From Ciona savignyi (Eukaryota > Chordata > Ascidiacea > Phlebobranchia > Cionidae): 64,000 nt of DNA. Numbering within the stretch: position 1 is the first letter of the stretch; every line of letters starts with the position of its first letter. Under the pieces are notes generated by a model, which saw nothing but the letters and a program-made list of their open reading frames with translations, was not told where the DNA came from and did not search any database. Location of the stretch: contig CH003228.1 of assembly GCA_000149265.1 (NCBI GenBank), positions 196,826 to 260,825 of the forward strand. Direction: 5' to 3'. A program made the position numbers and the translations under genes. Positions 51,401-59,787 of the stretch are shown one piece after another.

Positions 51401-51916
51401 TGAAATGTTTCATGTCAAAAGATACGTGTTTACATGTCTGTTTAAGGTGATTGAGAGACCTATTGAGGTGTAACACTATTGGCCAGGTGAAAGATTACCA
51501 ATGCGCTGTTAATTTGTGAGTTAAAAATTTCTCTACATATGGACACAAAACTTTTGGAACATGTTTGGCACACAATTTAGTTTGAATGCGTAATTAAGTC
51601 CTTGAATGTATTTATTAACTGTAAAATGTAAAGATTAATTGATTTGGTAATAAAATCAGCAATTTCCCGGCAGCTAAAATATTGTTGATTTAACATTAAT
51701 ATCCTATCAAATTATTTTAACTCTTCGTTTAGAAAAATCACGATTCATCTATCGGACAAAGATAAATTTAACTCTGAATTCTACACTGGATCATTCTGCA
51801 CCAGTGACACTGATATGCTGATTGTCACCAACTTAGACAGCGATCCTAGATCCGATTTATTGTGTATTCATAGCAACAGTAACCATGAAATGTTAATCAA
51901 CAGTTTCACCATATGA
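42459..51916 (+). CDS. Tast: Type II transmembrane astacin metalloprotease with TSP1 and VCBS/FG-GAP-like repeats (Tast-like)
   Basis: Fifteen exons, 747 residues: 42459-42621, 43448-43573, 44022-44084, 44446-44612, 45824-45968, 46308-46449, 46616-46791, 47610-47750, 48657-48731, 48992-49149, 50029-50162, 50636-50916, 50971-51106, 51237-51389, 51733-51916. Order: basic cytosolic head, membrane anchor (about 72-93), antistasin-like stem (CPLPCPFGY, CPINCNC), then astacin protease with zinc site HEMIHTLGFFHEHTRPDRD (His297, 301, 307; Glu298) and Met-turn SIMHY (Met354, Tyr356). Three TSP1 modules follow (about 400-590; WTQCDKTCGPGQRSR, YGSCSVTCGSG, WGGCSRSCLGG), then three calcium-loop repeats (DFNGDGRDDALC, DFNSDGASDLVC, NLDSDPRSDLLC). 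Ciona Tast proteases of this plan are known from testis and proposed to act in sperm passage through the vitelline coat. Exon 1 start is the least sure part. The N gap falls in the intron before exon 8; the astacin domain reads straight through. Confidence 0.93.
42700..42930 (+). mobile_element. Degenerate SINE copy in protease intron 1
   Basis: Recognisable body pieces in order: AACTCGAAACCAGCTCTTGG, GTCTCTAGGCAAGGCATTTC, CCCAATGTGTTAATGAG, AATATACAACACATTGCAAT. The head is lost or diverged. Confidence 0.6.
47137..47180. repeat. 9-bp minisatellite
   Basis: Roughly five copies of a 9-bp unit (ATCGCTTGG with variants ATCGCATGG, AGCGCTTGA, AGCGCTT). It lies in the protease intron just before the telomere-like repeat and the assembly gap, so the gap probably hides more repetitive sequence. 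Confidence 0.8.
47218..47278 (+). repeat. Telomere-like G-rich dispersed repeat, copy 1
   Basis: Reads GGGTTGGGGTTAAAGTTAG, then TTCTGGGGTTGAGATTAGG and ACAGGGTTAG before the Ns begin. Near-copies occur at 61552-61610 and 61960-62025. The units look like degenerate TTAGGG but the fixed TTCTGGGGTTGAGATTAG core shows it is a dispersed element, not a simple telomeric array. Confidence 0.7.
47279..47467. other. Assembly gap of 189 Ns
   Basis: Unresolved bases inside the intron between protease exons 7 and 8. The coding sequence on either side is continuous in phase and in family alignment, so no exon is expected inside. Confidence 0.99.
49409..50020. mobile_element. Possible hAT-type non-autonomous element, one terminus
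   Basis: CAGTGGTTCTCAACCTTTTT at 49409 is nearly the classic terminal sequence of Charlie-like hAT transposons known from vertebrates. The opposite end was not found as a clean inverted copy; AGAGAACAAATCCACTC near 49960 is a weak candidate. No transposase frame. Located in the protease intron between exons 10 and 11. The right limit is a guess. Confidence 0.4.
50335..50500 (-). mobile_element. SINE fragments with a second tRNA-like head, minus
   Basis: GGAGCTATTGCAGTGTGTTG (50343 onward) is the complement of the main SINE body. Next to it, the reverse complement of 50435-50480 reads TTAGCTCATACGGTAAGC and later GAGTTTGAAACC, fitting A- and B-boxes of a different tRNA-like head. So either a second SINE type or a different head on the same body. 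Confidence 0.5.
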
Positions 51917-52232
51917 AGACCAAAACTAAAACATTCTGCCTGCAGTTGTACCATTTTTATTATGTTGTTCAAATAAAAACGTTCCTTATTGTTCATAACT
52001 TACCCCATTAGATATGTAAGTTTTACTGACAACTATTAGCCATACTGTCTTAACTAGTTTATAATTACTGTGTCATTTTGCCTCATTTCTTGGTCATCTA
52101 GCACGATTTGCTTACTCGATCTTATCCTTGGAATGGGAAACGCTGAGAGCAATAACTTATATCACGGTCAATCGTCAAATTATCCCCTCATCGCATTAGG
52201 TCCTAAAGGGTTACGAATATTCAGACGCATAT

Positions 52233-52435
52233 GATATTCATGTTTATCCCCGTAAATGGGAAAATCAAGGGGTTAACACACGACAATAGTCTCGCGCCCA
52301 CCGTCGGGTTACCGGAACTATTGCAGTGTGTTGGGTATGATTCACACGTTCGTTCAATATAGTAGGACCTATTATTTCGCTGGGTTCAGGCAATGGCCGT
52401 TAAGTGCCTTGCCCAAGGACACAGCGAATCCAATA
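52233..52435 (-). mobile_element. SINE copy, minus orientation
   Basis: The plus strand reads GATATTCATGTTTATCCCCG, GGGGTTAACACACGAC, CGCCCACCGTCGGGTTACCG, TATTGCAGTGTGTTG and GTTAAGTGCCTTGCCCAAGG, which are complements of the full SINE in reverse order. The tRNA-like head is missing or lost. Confidence 0.8.
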
Positions 52436-52679
52436 AGGCAACAACGGCAGGATAAAGTTCTTGAATGTCAAAACGGAAGACTATTTCTCAACCAATCCAT
52501 GCCACCATGCCCAAACCCCCAAAATACGCCACTGTCTACTATGACGACTTAATAGCATGAACTGCTACCACATTTCAAATGATTGTTTTTCTGGATATAT
52601 ATTATAACTTACAGTGACAACAGATTTAGTTCGTAACGTCTGTCCAACTGTTCAGAGAGTAGAAATATAGAAACGTTTG

Positions 52680-52830
52680 ATCAGTAACGGGCATGACCTT
52701 GCCCCTGGTTAAGCATATCGAATATGTATAGGATACGGTGGTGGTTACAAAGAAATCCTGCTTTAGATGGGATTTGAATCACGACCACAGGCTGTTCTCA
52801 CCGGATGAGCTGCAGTGAACGTAGAAGAGG
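52680..52830 (-). mobile_element. Second-type tRNA-derived SINE, minus
   Basis: The reverse complement reads GCAGCTCATCCGGTGAGAAC and then GTGATTCAAATCCCATC, an A-box and B-box pair as in a tRNA-derived head, followed by CTTTGTAACCACCACCG and an ATACCCTATACATATTCG-like body. Different from the main SINE. It is not an intact tRNA gene because the stem pairing is poor and no 3' arm follows. Confidence 0.5.
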
Positions 52831-53127
52831 AAAATTATCTTATCCAACCATCACCCCTACAATTCGATGGCATCCGGCGGTCTAGAATCCCTATCTTTGG
52901 AAAAATAAAGTTTATTTAAATAATCCGAGCAAAGATGGGTAGGACTCCAAAAAGGGCCTTGATGTAGTTGGCGCTTCCATGGACAATATCGACTCTAAAA
53001 TACGCGAGCCTATAGGTAAAAACAATTAAGGTCAATCATGAAACAACTTACAACACAACAAAAAAAGGTCTACAAAACAATCAAATATGCATTGCGAGCA
53101 ACTGACATTTGTTTGCCGTTACAATTA

Positions 53128-53290
53128 CAGTGTGTTGTATGTGACTGAGACTTTTCTCAGTTTTAGTAGAACCCATCAATCCATCGGGTTTATGCGATGT
53201 CCGCTAAGTGACTTATTCAACGAGGCAACGACACAACCAACATACAAGAGACCAGTTGGATCCCTAAACACTTTGGTTGCAAGGCGTCGC
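53128..53290 (-). mobile_element. Degenerate SINE copy, minus
   Basis: Contains CAGTGTGTTGTATGTGACTG, TAGTAGAACCCATCAATCC-like sequence, GTCCGCTAAGTGACTTATTC and CGACACAACCAACATACAAG, all diverged complements of the SINE body. Confidence 0.6.
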
Positions 53291-53623
53291 ACCAACCTAG
53301 AACCCACCATCAATAATTTTGAAAATCATCAATGCGAACTACGTAATTTTGCGTAAAGTCTTTGTAACATACATTTATACTATTGGTAGCACAAAAGTTA
53401 AGAACGAGTATGGATCACAATCTTATATGCCAGCCCAACGATTTAAAGGGTTTTTTTGTTCTTTGTATTTTATTAATTGATTTTGCTCTACCTATCTTAA
53501 AACTGGTTAGCTGTATTTATTTATTTTGATCGAGCTCTGCGCTATTTTTTTTCCTCCGCGATGTTGATTCTGCGTTCACATTATTCTGTCAGAATTACTT
53601 TGGTTGTATGACTCAAGACAAGT

Positions 53624-54628
53624 ATGAACGATTCCCAAGACTGTTCTGCTAGTAATGCAAAACGTATAAAGATTGGAGACAATGAAGTTAATGAGAAAAT
53701 TACTACTGGTACTGTTAACAGAAGTACATTAAGTGGAATTGGGCTTGTGTCAGTTTTAAATGATAATTCGAGTCGGAAAGTAGCATGTTTGCATGGAAAA
53801 GTTGCATCTGATGGTAATGATGGACAACTGTGTGACGCTGTTATTATTTTAGAAAAGAAACCCTTCGACCAAAACAAATTGCAACAATTGCTTAGCAAGA
53901 AAACTAAACTAACAGTTGACCTACAGAATGACATATACTCGACATTCACTGCATTCCCTCCCCCTGAGTTATCAGATATAAAAGCAACAATAATTTGTCC
54001 AGCAACCGAAAAGCACATAAGAAAATATACGAAACAAAAGTCATTTATTGTTCAAGAAACTGCAAGTGATTATCAGAATATTACTTTACCTTATTTAGAA
54101 AAACAAATTGCAGCCAATGTGTTCAACATACAGTGGGTTTTCAACATTCTAGAACACAAGGTTGAATCTGAACGGATAATATATGAAGACCCGGACAAAG
54201 AGAATGGTTTCATTCTATTGCCGGATATGAAATGGGACCGTGTTGACAAAACAGCTTTATATGTTATAGCCATTCCTCATAAACGGGGGTTAAGATCCTT
54301 AAGGGATCTATCTGCAGAGCATATACCTCTGTTGGAAAATATTTTAACCAAAGGCTTAGCTGTCATAGAGGAAAAATTTGGTTTGAAATCAAGTGGACTT
54401 CGTGTATATTTTCATTACCAGCCCTCATACTACCATTTACACATTCATTTTAACAACGTAGAGTTGGATATGCCGGGCACTGGAGCCCTGCGTGCACACT
54501 TGCTTGCTGACGTCATAGAAAATCTAAAACTATCCGGAAATTATTATAGAAATAAGACTTTCACATTTGAACTTAGAGAAAATGACAATTTATATTTAGA
54601 ATTTCAACGTTGTGAAAAGGTTACATAA
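53624..54628 (+). CDS. DCPS: Scavenger mRNA-decapping enzyme DcpS
   Basis: Hydrolyses the m7GpppN cap left after 3'-to-5' mRNA decay, releasing m7GMP; nuclear and cytosolic homodimer. A single uninterrupted exon, 334 residues against 337 in human, so essentially full length. The HIT triad HLHIH is at residues 271-275 inside VYFHYQPSYYHLHIHF. Around it lie the family's conserved KRGLRSLRDLSAEHIPLLENI, GTGALRAHLLADVIENL, and the cap-binding WDR segment LLPDMKWDR. The N-terminal swapped-dimer domain is less conserved; it includes a lysine-rich KRIK that may serve nuclear import. The lack of introns is unusual among the multi-exon genes around it and could mean an old retrocopy or plain intron loss. 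Ends 298 bp before LNPK on the same strand. Confidence 0.95.
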   Translation: MNDSQDCSASNAKRIKIGDNEVNEKITTGTVNRSTLSGIGLVSVLNDNSSRKVACLHGKVASDGNDGQLCDAVIILEKKPFDQNKLQQLLSKKTKLTVDLQNDIYSTFTAFPPPELSDIKATIICPATEKHIRKYTKQKSFIVQETASDYQNITLPYLEKQIAANVFNIQWVFNILEHKVESERIIYEDPDKENGFILLPDMKWDRVDKTALYVIAIPHKRGLRSLRDLSAEHIPLLENILTKGLAVIEEKFGLKSSGLRVYFHYQPSYYHLHIHFNNVELDMPGTGALRAHLLADVIENLKLSGNYYRNKTFTFELRENDNLYLEFQRCEKVT

Positions 54629-54926
54629 TAATGCTATTACCAAGGACATACTGGGTACCTAAAATCTCATACCTACCTGGTAGTTTAAGAGAGATAAAGG
54701 ACCAGTATTTGTTTAGAAATATGTTATTGGTCTGTACCAGTAAATGTATTTAAAATCAATTTAGTGTTTTATCCTATTAGTTTTGTGTTTGTAAGTATGT
54801 ACCGGTACTTGTACACGTGTAGAAGCAAACTTAAAATAGAATCCCTGATTTTAATTAACTACAATCATATATACTTTTACAGATTTTTTAAAGACCGTAA
54901 TATGATTAAGTGAATTATTTAAAAGG

Positions 54927-57900
54927 ATGGGTTCAATCATTTCAAGATGGAGGGTAAGATAAAGTTTGTTGTAGCAGCACCTATCAATCTTCCATCCTAT
55001 TTTTTTTAATTAGATGGAGATGTATGATTTTTATAGAAATTTTCCATAGTTATCGATAACTACCTTTCATTATACAATTTGTTAACACAGTACTGTTTCC
55101 AAAAATATTACATTGCTTTTAGGAGACGGATTGCTTTTAGCTATTTATTTACTGTACATTTATAGAAGATAGGAACACAGCTTACCATGATCACAGATGT
55201 ATGTAGCTGAAATATGATTGACCATTCATTATACAATTACAGAAGAATAAGTCCACGACAGAAGTGCTCGAGGGCATCGATAAAAACATTGCGCAACTTG
55301 AAAAGTTTCGGAAATCAAATCAAGAATTGCGTAGCAGGGTAAAAATGTGCATTCTGCTAATTGTATGATTTAACTTTGGAAATTCAATACAACTGGGGTA
55401 TATATTTTCATTTATATATATATACAGGCTTATAAATACTTGTACATTTAAATTGAAAGTTCAAGATTTGTTACTGTTATCTAAAACACAAAACTTTACC
55501 ATGAGTTTGTTGATTAAACTTCTATAATAAACAAGTTTATTTTAATAAGCATAGACTAGAAGGTGGACCACAAGTGCCAAGAGGCATTAAAACTAAAAAG
55601 TGAACTTTTTCCAGGTCATTGGGAATTTGATTATATATTCGGTACTTCTGTACATTGTTGCATGTATTTCACTGTATTTCTTAATAAACCCAACAACATG
55701 GAAGAAAAGAGGTCTCCAAGTTCTTCCAGTGCTCTGCTTTCCCTTCATGTAAGTTCTTAACGTAAAATGTCATATTCCTTTTCCCTGTGATTTTGTTTAT
55801 AGGTGGTGTAGCTTTGGTAGTTAAGTTATGTATGGTAGCCTTAACCGGACGGATTCTGTTTAGTTATATTAAAGTTGAAACAAAATTTTGCCTTGACATA
55901 ATAGATTTGATTATTGAAGTAATATTTAAATATAATATTGAAGTATACTTAATTGTAATTTTCATTAAACGAAAAAGAATAAAATGACTGAATAAAATTA
56001 TTTAACAGGTACCGGTATCTTTTTATTACAGTGTCACCCGAACTTTGTGATTGAAAAACAGGAAATTATTTTTTTGTTACTAACTAGATATATACCACTA
56101 TTTCTATATATAGTTTGCATCATATAAAGCCACTAAGCCGCATATGGTTTATATATATTGATTTAACATTACATTTCCTTGTTTTCATAGCATATATTTA
56201 TTGAAACGATGTCTGCACTGGTGGTTTGTACGAAAGATTTCCAGAAACGGTAATTTGTTTGGTTTTTAGCTATTTGCATTATTCATAATATAACTCTTTC
56301 TAATTTCATTAGAAGTTGAACTTCAAACGCTGAGAGATGAAAGAAAAGAAATAGTAAGTGGAAGAGCTAGGCCTATTTCAATTAGTTTAAATTTTAATCT
56401 GATTTTACTTACTTAGCTTGGTCATATGATTCATAGTACCGTTCAGTTTATTTTAATTACAAATCCAAACACAGTGTGTGCTTTTCAAAGCATCATTCTA
56501 TAAAATGGCTAAAATAAAATGATTAAAAAATTAAAAAGTCTGTCACGGCACTATACAATGTACAATGCCATGTTCACAAGGCTCAATTTTTGTTATACTA
56601 TTGTGATATGCTTACATTGTCACCACACCAGTATTTTTTACATTACCCACTGTCCTAAAAACAATAGTGCTCTATAAAATACAATACATTTGATTGTCCT
56701 CTTTTAAACCTGACTTTTATATAAACTTATCAACACCAAGCTTTGACAGCATTGATTAAACTTATATGGAATCAAGAACTGCCATGGTTCATACATATTA
56801 CATCAATTGTGAAATAATTTAAAAGACACATAAATTACTTTTATAAACTGCAAGAAAGAGTCACAACTTGTGACTCACAAGTAATAAGATATGTGGAGGT
56901 GAAAGTTGTAAAACTATGGCAATGAATAAAACCATCAAATTGTAATATCTGTGACTTATTCCATCAGCTTGAAAATGTGATGGAGACTGAAACATATAAG
57001 AAAGCAAAGGAAATTCTGGAGAAATTTGATCCAGAAACTAAAAAGAAATTAGAAGAAGAACGACAACGAAAAGAAAACCCAACTCCAATTCCGCCCACTC
57101 CTGGCACAGGTGGGTGGTGCTTTCATTAACTTTAAGGGGTTTGATAGAATTGTGATAGAAATCGCCCCAGTGTTTCAAGTGTGTTTGGTAGATTTGTTAC
57201 AACTGCAACTCTGAGTTGGTCATTTCATTTTCCTTGATATAGACAGAGAGGAACACATCTGCATATTTGAAAGTATATTTTGTTCTGTTACGGTATTGGT
57301 ACGTAAATAGCTGTCAGCCTAAAATTTTACATTATGAGATGGTTAAGATATTCCTAAAAATAAAAGTTAAGTTTTTTTTTAGGGAAATATCTAAAAAATT
57401 GGTTTTTGAAATGAACTGCATTTAGTCTGAAAAGGATTTAGATGGTACTCCCCAAAATATTTTATACAAACACACAAAAACACCATGCTTATGTACTTCA
57501 TCACCCAGAATTAACAGTTCAGTCAATATAGAGTTGTATAATCACGCAGTGTATATAAAGATGGTTTGCAGATCTACGTCGCCGAAACCCACGAAGCCCT
57601 GGGGGAAACACAGCACCCGGTATTTCAGGAACCCCAGCTATGACTCCACTCCGAGGTCCAGTTAATCCTGCCGGTGCTCCAAATATGACTCCAGTCAACG
57701 GAAATTTTCGAAGTAGGTTTTCACGAATTCTCAATGTTGTGATCAGCATAGCCTTCAAATTTAAATACCGTTATTTGTTTAAAGCTGTTCAAACTTTTTT
57801 TTTGGAAAATTTATTTTAAAACATTGTGGAAGCGAAAACCACACCAAATAGCATTGCAAGGTCTGTGTTCAATTGACAAAATGTTTAGTGTAACCTCCAT

Positions 57901-59473
57901 GTGAATTATGTTCCAGCTCCCCACCCACCTGCTATGTTACCCCGCCCACTTATCCAGCAAAACCGATCTTCAATGGAGAAAATTGTTGAATATTTTGTTG
58001 GTGATGGTCCTGGTAATAGGTAGGACTGTGTTTTATCAGTTGACCATATATTTTGTTATTCCCAGCTTTGTGCAAAATTCAGAATTAAGCATTTGTCATT
58101 GGAAACACCTAAATATTGGAGCTGTTTCCAAACCCTTTCTCTCTCTTTTTGTTTGTATGTTAACAAGTCTCAAGCTCTGTGTCATAAAACACAGTTGTAT
58201 TTGGCAAAACAGTCTCATACCTATTAGTGTAAACCTCATTGTCACCTACTTGGTTTATGTTCTACTTTATGCAGCTGTTAACAATTAAATCATTTATTAG
58301 ATATGCTCTCATCTGCAAGAACTGCTTTTCACATAATGGAATGGCACTAAGAGAGGAATTTGAATACATAGGTGTGTTAACTTAACTTTTATAATTGGCT
58401 GGTACTTGATTATCAAGTTCTATCTTTGCAACAAATTCATTCAGTTGCCTGTCAAAACTTACATATATAAAATGTATAACCCTATTTTATGTGTCTGAGA
58501 CAGATAAGCAAAGCAGCACAGCAATTAATCCAATCTAGACATTCCGATTGGTTTCATGTTCTCACATATTTGTTTATTAATCCAGAATACAGATGTGCAT
58601 ATTGCCGTTTTTTCAATCCTTCCCGCAAGCAGCGACCGACTGCACCAAGACTACAGAGTCATGAGAGCCTAGTACCGTCATCTGGTCAAATGCCAAAACC
58701 AAACGACCGTGACAGTGGAAATGATGGTTCTCCTCCCCCATCATCTAAATCATCTGATAATGGTAATTTATCCTGGTGTTTTTAAATCCAGACTATATGG
58801 TCAAACAACAAACTCATTACTATGCCACCCGTCTGGACTGAGTTAAAGTAAAGGTTTGTAAAATGCCTCACTATACTGTACTGCTGTGTAAATGTGGTAG
58901 AGTGGCAAAGTAATCCGGTCGGCTGGTCTAATGGTTAAGTACGTCGCCTTTCCATCGAAAGGTTGCAGGTGCGAAACTGTTCGCTAGCTAGTCGGTTGTG
59001 TCGTTGGGCAAGGCACTTTACGGACATTGCCTGAACCCAGCGGATAAATGGGTTCTACCAAATAGAAGGAACGTGTCTATCATATACAACACACTGCAAT
59101 AGCTCCGGTAATCTGACGATTGTCTGTGTGTTAACCCCCTTGGTTTTCCCATTCACGGGGATAAACATGAATATCCTATTCTATCCTAATATTTGACTGT
59201 ATGGTAAACTAGATGTTGCTTCAGAACGTATTATCAAAACTAAACCAAAAATCATAATTTTCTTTGTTATTTATAAGTATTTTATGCATAACTGACCAAA
59301 TTATCACTAAAATATTTTGACCCAGACTTTTTTTTTAAGATGAAACCGAACAGTTGGCAGAGTCTCCAGTTAAACTACCGGACATATTAGAAGAACCAAA
59401 AAAACTTGATTTTGTGGAAAATTCAAACCAAATGAATGAAGAACAAGACGAAATATCACCTGCCACCGAATGA
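54927..59473 (+). CDS. LNPK: Lunapark, ER three-way-junction protein
   Basis: Stabilises three-way junctions of the tubular ER, counteracting atlastin and reticulons. Eleven exons, 374 residues: 54927-54953, 55243-55338, 55615-55748, 56191-56249, 56313-56353, 56968-57109, 57572-57712, 57917-58019, 58301-58371, 58586-58762, 59340-59473. Starts MGSIISRWR, with Gly2 as an N-myristoylation site, then the conserved STTEVLEGIDKNIAQLEKF helix, two membrane segments (about 42-63 and 77-95) with FPFIIY between, a coiled coil (EVELQTLRDERKEI), KAKEILEKFDP, a proline-rich linker, and the lunapark zinc ribbon: RYALICKNCFSHNGMALR with EYRCAYCRFFNPSRKQRP, giving four cysteines. The last exon is acidic, as in vertebrates. 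The human protein has 428 residues; the linker and tail are shorter here. Intron 10 carries a SINE. Polyadenylation signal AATAAA at 59532-59537. Confidence 0.95.
58915..59187 (+). mobile_element. Full-length SINE in LNPK intron 10
   Basis: Complete relative of the copy at 20331: CCGGTCGGCTGGTCTAATGG head, GGTTGCAGGTGCGAAACTG B-box region, CTAGCTAGTCGGTTGTGTCG, and the AAACATGAATATCCTATTC tail. It has lost about 15 bases after GCTCCGGTAA relative to the 20331 copy. Confidence 0.88.
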
Positions 59474-59762
59474 ATCTGAACAATTTCAACAATCTGTTTC
59501 GAACATATAAAGATACTGCTTGTAGAATTGTAATAAAGGACGACTGACTGCCTTACTCGCTTTTGTTTGATTAAAATTTTGTTTTTAAATTGCTGGTGTT
59601 GTTCATCATATATGTTGGTTATATATATATTACAACCATTTATAAACTTTGTTTTGCAGTGGGATTGTTGGACTGAGACTAAAACTAATAAACGTGTAAT
59701 GAATGCTATGCTGTTCTTTATATCAATCACTGTAATACAAATATATTTTCGTTTGAATTGGT

Positions 59763-59768
59763 TTTATT
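59763..59768 (-). terminator. RPL19 polyadenylation signal
   Basis: TTTATT on plus is AATAAA on minus, 20 bases beyond the RPL19 stop codon, giving the very short 3' untranslated region usual for ribosomal protein mRNAs. Confidence 0.7.
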
Positions 59769-59787
59769 TTGAGGCGACAACGCAAAG

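Larger units (their letters stand above)
51917..53623. other. Intergenic stretch with SINE copies
   Basis: Holds the protease polyadenylation signal (AATAAA 51972-51977), a minus SINE at 52233-52435, a second tRNA-like SINE head at 52680-52830 (minus) and a degenerate SINE at 53128-53290 (minus). No gene seen. The DCPS promoter should be at the right end. Confidence 0.6.

Noticed and set aside
51081..51476. 131-codon minus frame
   Set aside because: Antisense to protease exons 13-14; explained by the coding strand.
52770..52830. Intact tRNA gene on minus
   Set aside because: A- and B-boxes are present but arms do not pair properly and the sequence continues as a SINE-like body.
53581..54018. 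145-codon minus frame
   Set aside because: Antisense to DCPS; explained by the codon use of the real gene.
54629..54926. DCPS-LNPK as an operon
   Set aside because: Ciona operons usually have much tighter spacing; 298 bp with no visible trans-splice acceptor cluster does not support one.
55563..55614. Extra LNPK exon reading MDHKCQEALKLK
   Set aside because: No proper donor, and joining exon 2 directly to 55615 restores the family alignment and phase.
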